Shown in pieces: positions 51,567 through 60,222 of a stretch of DNA of 64,000 bases. This DNA is from Thermobifida halotolerans (GTDB taxonomy: Bacteria; Actinomycetota; Actinomycetes; Streptosporangiales; Streptosporangiaceae). A program made the position numbers and the translations under genes. Numbering within the stretch: position 1 is the first letter of the stretch; each line of letters begins with the position of its first letter. The stretch lies in NCBI RefSeq assembly GCF_003574835.2, contig NZ_CP063196.1:3100001-3164000 (forward strand). The letters run 5' to 3'. Under the pieces are notes generated by a model. The model made no database searches and had not been told where the DNA came from. It was given only the letters and a program-made list of their open reading frames with translations.

Positions 51567-52976
51567 CTAGGACTTGACGTCCACCAGGTCGGGGTCGCGC
51601 CAGTTGGGGTTGGCGAAGTACTTCTTGGTCTCGGCGACGACGATCGGCGACAGCAGCAGCAGACCGAGCAGGTTGGGCAGCGCCATCAGCCCGTTGGCCA
51701 TGTCGCTGAACGTCCAGACCAGGTTGAGCTCGGTGGTCGCGCCGACGAACACCACGGCCACGAACACCAGGCGGAACGGCACCACCGCGACCCGGCCGAA
51801 GAGGTAGTCCATGCAGCGCTCGCCGTAGTAGCACCAGCCGACGAGCGTGGTGAAGGCGAAGAACACCACGGCGATCGCGACGGTGTACTCACCGAGCGGC
51901 GCCAGCGCCGGGGAGATGCGGCTCAGTCCCTCGGCCATGCCCAGGGAGGTCATCAGCGAGCCGTCGTCCCTGCTGCCCTGTTCCCAGGCCCCGGTGACGA
52001 TGATGACCAGGCAGGTCATGGTCACCACGACGATGGTGTCGATGAAGGTCTGGGTCATGGAGACCATGGCCTGGCGGACGGGCTGGTCGGTCTTCGCCGC
52101 GGCCGCGGCGATACCGCCGGTGCCCAGACCGGACTCGTTGGAGAAGATGCCGCGCGCCACGCCCTGCTGGATCGCGAACAGCAGCGCCGAGCCGAGCAGG
52201 CCACCCGTGGCCGCCGCACCGCTGAAGGCGTCGGTGAAGACCAGGACGAGCGCCGCCGGGATCTCCGGGACGTGCACGATGAGCACGACCACCGCGATGA
52301 GGATGTAGGCGACGATCATGATCGGCACGACGCCCGCGGCGAACCGGCCGATGCTCCTGATACCGCCCAGCACGACCGCGCCCACGACGACGACCATCAC
52401 GGCCCCGGTGACCCAGGTGGGGACCGACCACACGCTGCCCAACTGGGCCGCCACGGTGTTGGCCTGCGTCATGTTGCCGATGCCGAACGCCGCGACCGCG
52501 CCGAACAGGGCGAAGAGGGAGCCGAGGACCATGCCGAACCCGCCGCCGATCCCGTGGCGCAGGTAGAACATCGGACCGCCGCTCTGCTCGCCCCTGGCGT
52601 CCTTGCGGCGGTACTTCACGCCGAGCAGCGCCTCGCTGTACTTGGTGGCCATGCCCAGCAGGCCGGTCACCCACATCCAGAACAGCGCTCCGGGACCGCC
52701 CACCCCGATGGCCAGGGCCGCACCGGCGATGTTGCCGACGCCGACCGTGGCCGCCAGCGCCGTGCTGAGCGCCTGGTAGTGGGAGATGTCGCCCTCGCCG
52801 TGCTGCTCCTTGCGGCGGACCAGCGCGAGCCACAGCGCGTGTCCGAGGATCCGGAACTGCAGTCCGCCGAGACGGACCGTCAGGAAGACTCCCGTGAGGA
52901 GCAGCAGCGGAATGAGGACGAATGGCCCCCATATGACGCTGTTCACCTCGGAGAGAATTGACTGGACTTCTTCCAT
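51567..52976 (-). CDS. Sodium:alanine symporter (AGCS family)
   Basis: A 469-residue amino-acid carrier with about eleven transmembrane helices. AGCS signatures are visible: GPFVLIPLLLLTGVFLTVRLG near the start (about 16-36), the family signature GIGGPGALFWMWV-type segment (here VGGPGALFWMWVTGLLGMATKY, two pieces, about 97-118), and NESGLGTGGIAAAAAKT (about 275). It imports alanine or glycine with Na+. No local regulator or metabolic gene is linked. The upstream 190 bases are unusually AT-rich and include GTCAC-CCAAA-GTGAC at 53025-53039. Confidence 0.9.
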   Translation of the reverse strand: MEEVQSILSEVNSVIWGPFVLIPLLLLTGVFLTVRLGGLQFRILGHALWLALVRRKEQHGEGDISHYQALSTALAATVGVGNIAGAALAIGVGGPGALFWMWVTGLLGMATKYSEALLGVKYRRKDARGEQSGGPMFYLRHGIGGGFGMVLGSLFALFGAVAAFGIGNMTQANTVAAQLGSVWSVPTWVTGAVMVVVVGAVVLGGIRSIGRFAAGVVPIMIVAYILIAVVVLIVHVPEIPAALVLVFTDAFSGAAATGGLLGSALLFAIQQGVARGIFSNESGLGTGGIAAAAAKTDQPVRQAMVSMTQTFIDTIVVVTMTCLVIIVTGAWEQGSRDDGSLMTSLGMAEGLSRISPALAPLGEYTVAIAVVFFAFTTLVGWCYYGERCMDYLFGRVAVVPFRLVFVAVVFVGATTELNLVWTFSDMANGLMALPNLLGLLLLSPIVVAETKKYFANPNWRDPDLVDVKS

Positions 52977-53166
52977 CGCCGCTACCCGCCCTCTACCAGG
53001 TCACAGATTTTCCGCAGTATCCCTGTCACCCAAAGTGACCGAACGTGTCAATAATCGCGAGGAATGTGGGGATCATGGACGGTCATTTGGTTTTGCGCAA
53101 CTGTAGCGCCGAGGCCACCCATTCACCCGTTTTCCGCCATTATGTCATGCACCACTTATGAATTCT

Positions 53167-53412
53167 TTATTTATCTGTTCCCTCTGACCAGGTTTGGGCC
53201 AGGCGGCTCAGCGCACGTGCCGCCGTCTCCGGGTCGGCGCCCCGACCCACCGCGATCCCCAGCAGGTAGGTGGTGAGCGGAGCCGCCGGCCGGGCCACCG
53301 AGTGTGCGGCGTCCCGGGCCAGGTCGAGGACGCGATCCACGTCCTTCCGGTCGACCTCCTCGGAAAGCTCCAGTTCGGCGCAGACCAGTCGCGCCCATTC
53401 CACGAGTGTCAC
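53167..53412 (-). CDS. DUF6457 protein
   Basis: An 81-residue helical protein: TLVEWARLVCAELELSEEVD, DRVLDLARDAAHSVARPAAPL and TTYLLGIAVGRGADPETAAR. This matches DUF6457, which in many actinomycetes is encoded near or fused to the molybdenum cofactor enzyme MobA; no such gene is in view. GGAGGAGAG lies about four bases before the GTG at 53412, which decides the start. Function unknown. Confidence 0.8.
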   Translation of the reverse strand: MTLVEWARLVCAELELSEEVDRKDVDRVLDLARDAAHSVARPAAPLTTYLLGIAVGRGADPETAARALSRLAQTWSEGTDK

Positions 53413-53611
53413 CGTCTCTCCTCCTTCGTTCCGGCGGCGCCTTCCGCGCACCGCCCGTCACATCGTGCCGTGAACCGGCTCGGGGGCGCATCCGCCATGA
53501 CACGGACCCCTCCGCGTCCTTTGGCGGCGCGGGCCCCGAGGACGCCGCGAAACGTCCCGTCCATCGACCTCCACCGGGCGTTCACTCCGCGAGCGGAACC
53601 GGTTCACACAC

Positions 53612-53640
53612 GCTGCCTACCGTCGGTTCGGTAAGGCAGC
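53612..53640 (+). promoter_or_regulatory. Leader hairpin upstream of the GT4 gene
   Basis: GCTGCCTACCG (53612-53622) pairs with CGGTAAGGCAGC (53629-53640) with one bulged base, forming a hairpin 26 bases before the ATG and just upstream of GAGGAG. It may modulate initiation or message stability. Confidence 0.35.
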
Positions 53641-53666
53641 CCATCCTCGTCCGTGAGGAGAAGCCG

Positions 53667-54836
53667 ATGCCCTCCGTCCCCCCGACCGGTGACGCGCCGC
53701 TCCGGGTGGCCATCGTCACCGAATCGTTCCTGCCACAGGTCAACGGCGTGACCAACTCGGTCTGCCGCGTCGCCGAACACCTCGCCGCCACCGGGCACCA
53801 GGCGGTGATCATCGCCCCCGGCCGGGGCCCCACCCACTACGCGGGCTTCCCGGTGATCCGCCTGCCCGGAATGTCGCTGCCCGGTTACCGCTCCTTCTCC
53901 GCCGGACTGCCCACGCGCCGACTGATGACGGCGGCCCTGCGCGCCTTCGCCCCCGACGTGGTGCACCTGGCCTCGCCCGTGCTGCTGGGCCACGCCGCAG
54001 TCGAGGCCGCCCGCAGCTGGGCGCTGCCCACCGTCGCGGTCTTCCAGACCGACCTGGTGGGATTCGCCCGGCGCTACGGCATCCCCGCCTCCCGCACGCT
54101 CTGGCCCTACCTGCGCCAGATCCACTCGGCGGTGGACCGCACCCTCGTCCCCTCCACCCCGACCCTGCGGATGCTCTCGGCCCAGGGGTTTCCCCGGCTG
54201 AACCTGTGGCCGCGCGGCGTGGACGGCGAACGCTTCAACCCCGCGCACCGCGACGAGGAACTGCGGCGGCGGATCGCTCCCGACGGCCAGGTCATCGTCG
54301 GCTACGTGGGGCGCCTGGCGCGCGACAAGCGCGTCGACCTGCTCAGCCACGTGCAGAAACTACGGGGGGTGCGGCTGGTGGTGGTCGGCGACGGCCCCGA
54401 CCGGGCCCGGCTGCGCCGCAGACTCCCCGACGCGGTGTTCACCGGTCAGCTCACCGGCGCGGACCTGTCCCGGGTGTATGCGAGCCTGGACGTCTTCGTG
54501 CACACCGGCGCCGACGAGACCTTCTGCCAGGCGGTGCAGGAGGCGCTGTCCTCGGGGGTGCCCGTGGTGGCCCCGGCCGCCGGAGGGCCGCTGGACCTGG
54601 TCGGCGACGGAGAGAACGGGCTGCTGTACGCACCCGACTCGGTCCGGGAGCTGCGCGTGGCCGCCGGACGCCTGGTGCACAACCCCGAACTGCGGTCACG
54701 GTTGGCCGCCGCGGCCCGCCCCAGCGTGCGGGGACGCTCCTGGGAGACCGTCAACGAACTGCTGGTCGCGCACTACCGGGAGGTCACCGCACCCAGCGCC
54801 AGCCTCGTCGACCGCCCCGGCAGCCGCGCCGCCTGA
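53667..54836 (+). CDS. GT4 glycosyltransferase (MgtA/PimB-like)
   Basis: A 389-residue GT-B fold enzyme. N-terminal acceptor domain: IVTESFLPQVNGVTNSVCRVAEHL (two pieces, about 16-38) and VHLASPVLLGHAA. C-terminal nucleotide-sugar domain: VGYVGRLARDKRVDLL (about 210), VVVGDGPDRARL and the E-x7-E motif in DETFCQAVQEALSSGVPVV (about 290). The closest characterised relatives are mycobacterial MgtA/PimB' mannosyltransferases acting on cell-envelope glycolipids. GAGGAG lies six bases before the ATG. It ends 144 bases before the convergent aminotransferase gene. Confidence 0.9.
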   Translation: MPSVPPTGDAPLRVAIVTESFLPQVNGVTNSVCRVAEHLAATGHQAVIIAPGRGPTHYAGFPVIRLPGMSLPGYRSFSAGLPTRRLMTAALRAFAPDVVHLASPVLLGHAAVEAARSWALPTVAVFQTDLVGFARRYGIPASRTLWPYLRQIHSAVDRTLVPSTPTLRMLSAQGFPRLNLWPRGVDGERFNPAHRDEELRRRIAPDGQVIVGYVGRLARDKRVDLLSHVQKLRGVRLVVVGDGPDRARLRRRLPDAVFTGQLTGADLSRVYASLDVFVHTGADETFCQAVQEALSSGVPVVAPAAGGPLDLVGDGENGLLYAPDSVRELRVAAGRLVHNPELRSRLAAAARPSVRGRSWETVNELLVAHYREVTAPSASLVDRPGSRAA

Positions 54837-54909
54837 CCCCGTCCGGAAGGCACGCCTGCCTCCCCGCCGCGGACGCGGCGGCACGGCTTGGCGCTACGCT
54901 GGCCCCGAT

Positions 54910-54959
54910 GGTGCGGGGCGACCCGGTCCCCTTCCGCTCCGGTCGGGCCGCCCCGCACC
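54910..54959. terminator. Bidirectional terminator hairpin
   Basis: GGTGCGGGGCG (54910-54920) pairs perfectly with CGCCCCGCACC (54949-54959), with additional CCCG/CGGG pairing inside. It lies between the convergent glycosyltransferase and aminotransferase genes. Confidence 0.65.
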
Positions 54960-54980
54960 ACGGACCTGTCCTACCCCGTT

Positions 54981-56270
54981 TCAGCTCGCCATAGCGCTCA
55001 GCGCCGTGTTCTCCTCGCTGCACACCTCGTCGAGCACCTCGCTGAGCCGGTCCAGGTGGGCGCGGATCCACGGCAGTGCCGTGGGGTCCTCGGCCGCCAG
55101 GGCGCTGTAGCGCTGCGCCTCGGTCTCCCCGTACAGCAGGCTGGTGGCAGCCCGCATCCGCAGCGCCTCGGCGCCCTCCCCGAACTCCGCCGCGGGCAGC
55201 ACCCCCATCCCGTAGCGCTCCAGCAGCATCCGGGCGAGCTCCGGTCCCGTGGTCACGTCGTGCTCGGCGGCCAGCCACTCCCGCCAGGCCCCGAAGTCCG
55301 GATAGAGGTAGAAGGCGGCCTGGGGGGCGATGACCGTCACCCCCGCGGCGAGGAACCGGTCGGCGACGGCCCGGGCGACGATCCCGTGCAACCGGCGGCT
55401 GCGGTTGACCATGTCGGCGATCTCGGAGGGCTCGCCGAAGGCGTAGGCCGCGGCCCGCTGGACCGGACCGGCGGGACTGGACCAGATCTCGCTGGCGATG
55501 CCCAGCAGGTCGGCGTGCAGCCGCCGTCCCGTCTCGCTGTGCGGTAGCCGGGCCACGCCGATCCGCCAGCCGCCCAGAGCGAGGTTCTTGCTCAGTCCGG
55601 TGGTGATGACGGTGCGCTCCGGGGCGAACTCGGCGGGGCTGTGCACCACCGTGGTGGGGGCGTGCACCAGGTCGCGGTAGATCTCGTCGGAGACGACCAG
55701 CAGGTCGAGTTCGCGGGCGACCTGGGCGAGGCGGCGGACCGTGCCGCGCGACGCGACGGTCCCGGTGGGGTTGTCCGGCGAGGTGACGATGACCGCGCGC
55801 ACGTCGCGTCCCTCCGCGCGGGCCCCGGTGACGGCCTCGGCCAGCAGCTCCGGGTCGGGGACGCCGCCCTGGGCGGGAGGCGTCGGCACGAAGACGGGGT
55901 GGTGTCCCACCAACTGGGTCTGGGCCGCGTAGCTCACCCAGCTCGGCGCGGCGACGGCGACGTCTCCGCCGATCGCCAGCAGCAGCGCGTACAGCAGGGG
56001 CTTGCTTCCCGGACCGGCGACCACCAGGTCGGGATCGGTCGGCAGGCTCCGGCGCTCCCAGTAGCCCGCGGCGGCCTCGCGGAGTTCCCGCAGACCGGCG
56101 ACCGGCCCGTAACCGTTCTGGTCACCCCCTGTCGACAGTGCGTCGCGCATCACCGGGTGGACCGGGAGTCCGGCCTCGCCGAACCCCATCGGTAGCACGG
56201 GGAGTCCCTGGCGGCGCCGGAGCGTCAGCGCCTCGTTGACGGCGAGGGTCGCGGAAACGGTTATCGGCAT
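54981..56270 (-). CDS. PLP-dependent aminotransferase class I/II
   Basis: A 429-residue fold-type I aminotransferase. Features: MGFGEAGLPVHPVMRDAL near residue 29, NGYGPVAGLRELREAAAGYW (about 52), GPGSKPLLYALLLAIGG (about 86), SPDNPTGTVASRGTVRRL (about 163), SDEIYRDLVH and the Schiff-base lysine in TTGLSKNLALGGWRIG (about 230). The substrate cannot be assigned; aspartate/aromatic-type enzymes share this layout. It is divergent from a LysR regulator with a palindromic site between them and is probably its target. GGAG lies nine bases before the ATG at 56270. Confidence 0.88.
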   Translation of the reverse strand: MPITVSATLAVNEALTLRRRQGLPVLPMGFGEAGLPVHPVMRDALSTGGDQNGYGPVAGLRELREAAAGYWERRSLPTDPDLVVAGPGSKPLLYALLLAIGGDVAVAAPSWVSYAAQTQLVGHHPVFVPTPPAQGGVPDPELLAEAVTGARAEGRDVRAVIVTSPDNPTGTVASRGTVRRLAQVARELDLLVVSDEIYRDLVHAPTTVVHSPAEFAPERTVITTGLSKNLALGGWRIGVARLPHSETGRRLHADLLGIASEIWSSPAGPVQRAAAYAFGEPSEIADMVNRSRRLHGIVARAVADRFLAAGVTVIAPQAAFYLYPDFGAWREWLAAEHDVTTGPELARMLLERYGMGVLPAAEFGEGAEALRMRAATSLLYGETEAQRYSALAAEDPTALPWIRAHLDRLSEVLDEVCSEENTALSAMAS

Positions 56271-56361
56271 GGAGCTCAACTCCAATTGATCAAAGATCAC
56301 GAGGACTGGCCCGATAAGGGCCGACCGGTTGCCCACTTCCCACCCTGCCGGTGTCCATCCG

Positions 56362-56375
56362 TTAGCACAAGCTAA
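56362..56375. promoter_or_regulatory. LysR-type operator candidate
   Basis: TTAGC-ACAA-GCTAA is a perfect inverted repeat with a T-N12-A span inside the aminotransferase/LysR intergenic region, 31 bases before the LysR start. Confidence 0.5.
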
Positions 56376-56405
56376 TCTTTCCGATGGATAGCGTAAGTTG
56401 GCCTT

Positions 56406-57350
56406 ATGCTCGATCTGAGACGACTCCAGGTGCTGCACGAATTCGCGGTCCGGGGCACGATCGCGGCGACCGCCGCCGCCCTCGGCTACACCCCCTCCGC
56501 CGTCTCCCAGCAACTGTCGGCGCTGGAACGCGAGGTGGGCACGCAACTGCTGGACCGCACCGCGCGCAGCGCGGAACTGACCGACGCCGGACGGCTGCTG
56601 CTGGGCCACGCCGAACAGATCCTGGCCATGGTCGAGGCCGCCGAATCGGTGCTGGCCGCGCAGACCGGCGCGCCCCGCGGACGGGTCACCATCACCGCGT
56701 TCCCCACCGCGGCCGTCGCCTTCGCCCCGACCCTCGCGCACCGCCTGCGGGCCCACGACGGGATGCAACTGGTGCTGCGCCAGACCTCCGAGGGCAGCGG
56801 GACCCGCCAGGTCCGCACCGCGGAGGCCGACATCTCCCTCATCGACGACTGGTCGGGGCGCGCCCCCGACAGCGCGGCGGGCACCCTGCGGCACTACCCG
56901 CTGCTGCGCGACCCCCTGGTGCTCGCGGTGCCCGAGGGGCACCGCCTGGCCGATCCGTCCGTCCCCGTCGACCTGACCGGCCTCCTCGACGAGTCCTGGG
57001 TGACCGCCCCTTCGAGCGAACCCTCCCGCGCCGCCATCGACCGCCTGCTCAGCGACGTCGGCGGAGCCCCCGGAGCGGTCTGGGAGTTCGAGGGCATCGG
57101 CACCATCATGAGCCTGGTCGCCCGCGGCCTGGGCATCGCCGCGGTCCCCTCGCTGTCCTTCGTCTCGCCCACCCCCGGCCTGGTCCACCGCGGCATCCCC
57201 GGCGCCCCCGCCCGCGAGGTCTACGCCGTCGTGCGCGCCACGAGCGTGCGGTGCCCCGCCATCGAGGTCACCCTCCGGGCCCTGCACGAAGCGGCCGAGG
57301 AGGTCAACCGGTCCCTGGCCGCCGAACTGGGCGGACCGCCGCCCACCTGA
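56406..57350 (+). CDS. LysR-family transcriptional regulator
   Basis: A 314-residue LTTR. The winged HTH has LRRLQVLHEFAVRGTIAATAAALGYTPSAVSQQLSALEREVG (adjoining pieces, residues about 4-46). The periplasmic-binding-like effector domain follows from about residue 92 (GRVTITAFPTAAVAFAP), with GTIMSLVARGLGIAAVPSL around 240. It probably controls the divergent aminotransferase gene and itself through the palindrome at 56362-56375. It starts at ATG 56406; no clear ribosome site is visible, and TTATGC suggests a short leader. Confidence 0.9.
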   Translation: MLDLRRLQVLHEFAVRGTIAATAAALGYTPSAVSQQLSALEREVGTQLLDRTARSAELTDAGRLLLGHAEQILAMVEAAESVLAAQTGAPRGRVTITAFPTAAVAFAPTLAHRLRAHDGMQLVLRQTSEGSGTRQVRTAEADISLIDDWSGRAPDSAAGTLRHYPLLRDPLVLAVPEGHRLADPSVPVDLTGLLDESWVTAPSSEPSRAAIDRLLSDVGGAPGAVWEFEGIGTIMSLVARGLGIAAVPSLSFVSPTPGLVHRGIPGAPAREVYAVVRATSVRCPAIEVTLRALHEAAEEVNRSLAAELGGPPPT

Positions 57351-57390
57351 GCGGTCTTCGCCGGTCCGCCCCTCCGCTACCCTCGCTGCC

Positions 57391-58863
57391 ATGAACCGGA
57401 TGCTCGCCACGGCGGTGGTGTTCCTCTCCTCCGCGGTCGTGCTGGTCCTGGAGGTCTCGGTCATCCGCCTGGTCGCGCCCTACTCCGGGGACACCCTGGA
57501 GACCTACACCGCGGCGATCGGGGTCGCCCTGGCGGCGATCGCGCTGGGCGCCAAGGCCGGAGGCGACGGCGCGGACCGCTGGCGGGCCGCGCCGCTGCTG
57601 GCGGCACTGCTGATCCTCGGCGGCGGCGGCACCCTGCTGGCCCGTCCCGTCGTGCTCCTCCTGGGTCCGCAGCTCGCGGGCGCCGGACCGATCACCGCGC
57701 TGCTGCTGGTCGCCTTCAGCATCGCGCTCCCGGTCGCCCTGCTGTCCGCGGTCGCCCCCGTGGTGGTCAAGACCCAACTGGCGGACCTGGAGCACGGCGG
57801 AAGCGTCGTCGGCCGCTTCAGCGCGTGGGGCACCGCGGGGGGTCTCGCGGGAACCGTCCTGACCGGCTACGTGCTCGTCGCCATGCTCCCGGTCTCCACG
57901 GTGCTGCTGGTCAGCGGCGGCGCGGTGGTCCTGCTGGGCCTGCTGTTCGCGCTGCGCGGCGGACTGCCGCACGGCCCGCGCGCCACGTTCGCGATGCTCG
58001 GCGTCTGCCTGGTCGGCGGCACGCTGCTGGTCGGGGTGGAGTCCCCCTGCGACGCCGAGACCGCCTACTACTGCGCCCGGGTGGAGGCGGACCCCGAGCG
58101 CCCCAGCGGTCGGGTGCTGTACCTCGACGACCTGCGGCACGGCTACGTGGACCTGGCCGACCCCACCCACCTGGAGTTCGCCTACACGCAGTGGCTGGGC
58201 GCCGCCGTGGACTCCCAGCTCCCCGAGGGGCCGGTGGAGAGCCTGCACGTGGGCGGCGGCGCCTACACGGTGCCGCGCTGGCTGGCGGCCTCCCGCCCGG
58301 GGTCGACCAGCACGGTCCTCGAAGTCGACCCGGCCGTCACCGAACTGGCCCGGCAGGAGCTGGACCTGCGCACCGGTCCCGGCCTCACCGTGGTGCCGGG
58401 CGACGCCCGCACCTCGGTCGTGGACCTCGCCTCCGACAGTCGCGACCTGGTGGTGGGGGACGCGTTCGGAGGGCTGAGCGTTCCCTGGCACCTGACAACC
58501 CGGGAGTTCGCCGCCCAGATCCGGCGGGTCCTGCGCCCGGAGGGGCTGTACGTCGCCAACGTCATCGACCGCGGCCCCCGCGCGTTCCTCGCCGCCCAGA
58601 CCGCGACGCTCGGCGAGGTCTTCACGCACGTGGCGGTGGTCGCGGAGCGCGGCAGCCTCGACTCCCCCGCCGGGGGCAACCACGTGGTCGTCGCCTCCGA
58701 CGCGCCCCTGGACACCGCAGCCCTGGCCGAAGCGGTGGCGGCCGCCCCGGAGGCGGGCGCCCTCGCCGACGGTGAACTGCTCGCCCGGTGGCGCTCCGAG
58801 GGACTGGTCCTCACCGACGACCACGCCCCCGTGGACCAGTTGCTGACGCCCTACCTGTCCTGA
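57391..58863 (+). CDS. Fused membrane/spermidine synthase-like protein
   Basis: A 490-residue protein with six to eight transmembrane helices (about residues 5-205) and a C-terminal spermidine synthase-type Rossmann domain: VLYLDDLRHGYVDLADPTHLEF (two pieces, about 243), LHVGGGAYTVPRWLA (about 285, replacing the usual GGGDG with GGGAY), LEVDPAVTELARQEL and VVPGDARTSVVDLA. The altered glycine loop and the lack of the catalytic D-x-x-D-P segment (here GDAFGGLSVP) suggest it may not be a true aminopropyltransferase. TACCCT at 57378-57383 lies seven bases before the ATG, consistent with a leaderless message. It is the second such fusion in this window. Confidence 0.82.
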   Translation: MNRMLATAVVFLSSAVVLVLEVSVIRLVAPYSGDTLETYTAAIGVALAAIALGAKAGGDGADRWRAAPLLAALLILGGGGTLLARPVVLLLGPQLAGAGPITALLLVAFSIALPVALLSAVAPVVVKTQLADLEHGGSVVGRFSAWGTAGGLAGTVLTGYVLVAMLPVSTVLLVSGGAVVLLGLLFALRGGLPHGPRATFAMLGVCLVGGTLLVGVESPCDAETAYYCARVEADPERPSGRVLYLDDLRHGYVDLADPTHLEFAYTQWLGAAVDSQLPEGPVESLHVGGGAYTVPRWLAASRPGSTSTVLEVDPAVTELARQELDLRTGPGLTVVPGDARTSVVDLASDSRDLVVGDAFGGLSVPWHLTTREFAAQIRRVLRPEGLYVANVIDRGPRAFLAAQTATLGEVFTHVAVVAERGSLDSPAGGNHVVVASDAPLDTAALAEAVAAAPEAGALADGELLARWRSEGLVLTDDHAPVDQLLTPYLS

Positions 58864-58869
58864 GGCCGA

Positions 58870-58985
58870 CGCCGGGAAGCCAGGAGCGGAGGAGTCTCCG
58901 GGGGCCTCGGCCGAGGGGGTCGCATGCCCTCCTCCCCGAGGCGACAGGCCCCTCGGGGCCGGGCCACCCGAAACCCTGGAACCGG
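58870..58985. repeat. GC-rich palindromic repeat, family copy D
   Basis: GGCCTCGGCCGAGGGGGT followed by CTCCCCGAGGCGACAGG and CCCCTCGGGGCCGGG aligns with the reverse complement of the 38386-38534 palindrome (GGCCTTGGCCGAGGGGGT and later CCCCGGGGCCGGGG). Confidence 0.5.
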
Positions 58986-59139
58986 GTCCACCCGCTCGCC
59001 TGGGGCCGCGGCGGACCGGAAACTCCCTAGGTACCCCTGCCAGCAGATTCGCGAATTTTGGCCAGAATTTCCGCTCCGGCTTCCCGACTCTTCGGCGCCC
59101 GCAAACCCACAGGGGATATTCCTGTGCGAAGAGGCGGGT

Positions 59140-59183
59140 CCACCCCGATCGGGGTGGGGCTACCACCACCCCGATCGGGGGTG
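59140..59183. promoter_or_regulatory. Paired palindromic operators
   Basis: CCACCCCGATCGGGGTGG (59140-59157) is a perfect 18-base palindrome. A second copy of its core, CCACCCCGATCGGGG, occurs at 59166-59180, with the two centres 26 bases apart. This looks like a two-site operator for a dimeric repressor of the downstream transporter-glycosyltransferase operon. Confidence 0.5.
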
Positions 59184-59310
59184 TTCTCCTCATAGATCGG
59201 GACATCGGCCGGTTTATAGCCTTGTGACAGCGAGGACGCAGCCGTCCGGCAGGATTCGGGGAGGAACGCGTGCACCGGAACACAGTTGCACACCGTGATG
59301 GGAAAGCCCT

Positions 59311-60222
59311 TTGACCTGGGCGATCGCGATCGCGCTGACAGGGGCGTTCTGTCTGGCGCTGGGCTCGGCCCTCCAGGAGCGTGACGCGATCCGCGCCCCG
59401 GGCGCCAGCGTGGCCCGTCTCGGCTTCCTGCTGCACCTGGCGCGCCGCCCCCGGTGGCTGTTGGGTTCCCTGGCCGCCGCGACGGGAGTCTGCCTCCACC
59501 TGGTGGCGTTGAGCGCGGCCCCGCTGACCATCGTCCAGCCCCTCGGAGTCACCGGACTGCTGTTCGCGATCGTACTGTCGGCGCTGTTCAATCGGCAGCG
59601 GATCCGGTTGGGACAACTACTGGCCGGTGCGGCCGTGATGGTCGGCCTGGTCGGTCTGCTCACCCTCTTCCCACACAGCGCGGACCCGCCGGTCCTGCCG
59701 GTCCCGGTCGCTCTGGCGCTGACCGGAGGGGTCGCAGCCGTGGGAACGGCGGGCTACCTGGTGGCCCACTGGATTCCCGCGGGTCCCCGGGCCGTGCTAC
59801 TGGCCGTCTTCGGCGGGGCCGCGCTGGGCACCACGTCGGCGCTGACCCGTGTCGTGGCCGTGGGCGCCGCCACCGACCTGACCGCGGTGTTCAGTTGGCT
59901 CACCCTGCTGGCCGTGGCCATCGCGGTGTTCGGCGGGCTGCTGCAGCAGAACGCCTACCGGACCGGGCACTTCGCCGCCGCCTACGCCACGCTCCTGGTC
60001 GTCGACCCCGTCGTGGGCGCGGGCATCGGCGTGCTGGTGCTCGGAGAGGCGGTGCCGACCACCCCGCTCGCCCAACTGCTGGCAGCGGGCGCGGTGCTGC
60101 TGGCGGTCGCCGGAACCACCGTGCTGGCCCGGGCCGAGAACCGCAACCCCGAAGTGGCCCGACACTTCCCCACCCCCTCCGTAACCGACCTCGTCCACAC
60201 CACACCGGGAGACCCCAGATGA
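59311..60222 (+). CDS. DMT superfamily transporter (EamA-like)
   Basis: A 303-residue membrane protein with nine or ten helices in two EamA-like repeats: AIAIALTGAFCLALGSALQER at the start, PLTIVQPLGVTGLLFAIVLS (about 70-90) in repeat 1, and LLVVDPVVGAGIGVLVLGEAVP (about 230) in repeat 2. Relatives move small metabolites or lipid-linked sugars. It overlaps the glycosyltransferase gene by an ATGA junction, so it may supply or flip the substrate or product of that enzyme. The TTG start has only GGGAAAG as a ribosome site, about four bases upstream. Confidence 0.83.
   Translation: MTWAIAIALTGAFCLALGSALQERDAIRAPGASVARLGFLLHLARRPRWLLGSLAAATGVCLHLVALSAAPLTIVQPLGVTGLLFAIVLSALFNRQRIRLGQLLAGAAVMVGLVGLLTLFPHSADPPVLPVPVALALTGGVAAVGTAGYLVAHWIPAGPRAVLLAVFGGAALGTTSALTRVVAVGAATDLTAVFSWLTLLAVAIAVFGGLLQQNAYRTGHFAAAYATLLVVDPVVGAGIGVLVLGEAVPTTPLAQLLAAGAVLLAVAGTTVLARAENRNPEVARHFPTPSVTDLVHTTPGDPR

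Larger units (their letters stand above)
58864..59310. other. 447-base regulatory/repeat region upstream of the DMT-GT4 operon
   Basis: No gene is supported. About 58870-58985 is copy D of the GC-rich palindromic repeat family. The rest is AT-richer and full of symmetric elements: ATTCGCGAAT near 59047, CACAGG-N7-CCTGTG at 59108-59126 and two GATCGGGG palindromes (59140-59183, listed separately). This density suggests a strongly regulated promoter for the operon starting at 59311. Confidence 0.5.

Noticed and set aside
34170-58985. CRISPR array
   Set aside because: The repeated palindromes are dispersed singly over 25 kb, are imperfect and lack regular spacers or cas genes.
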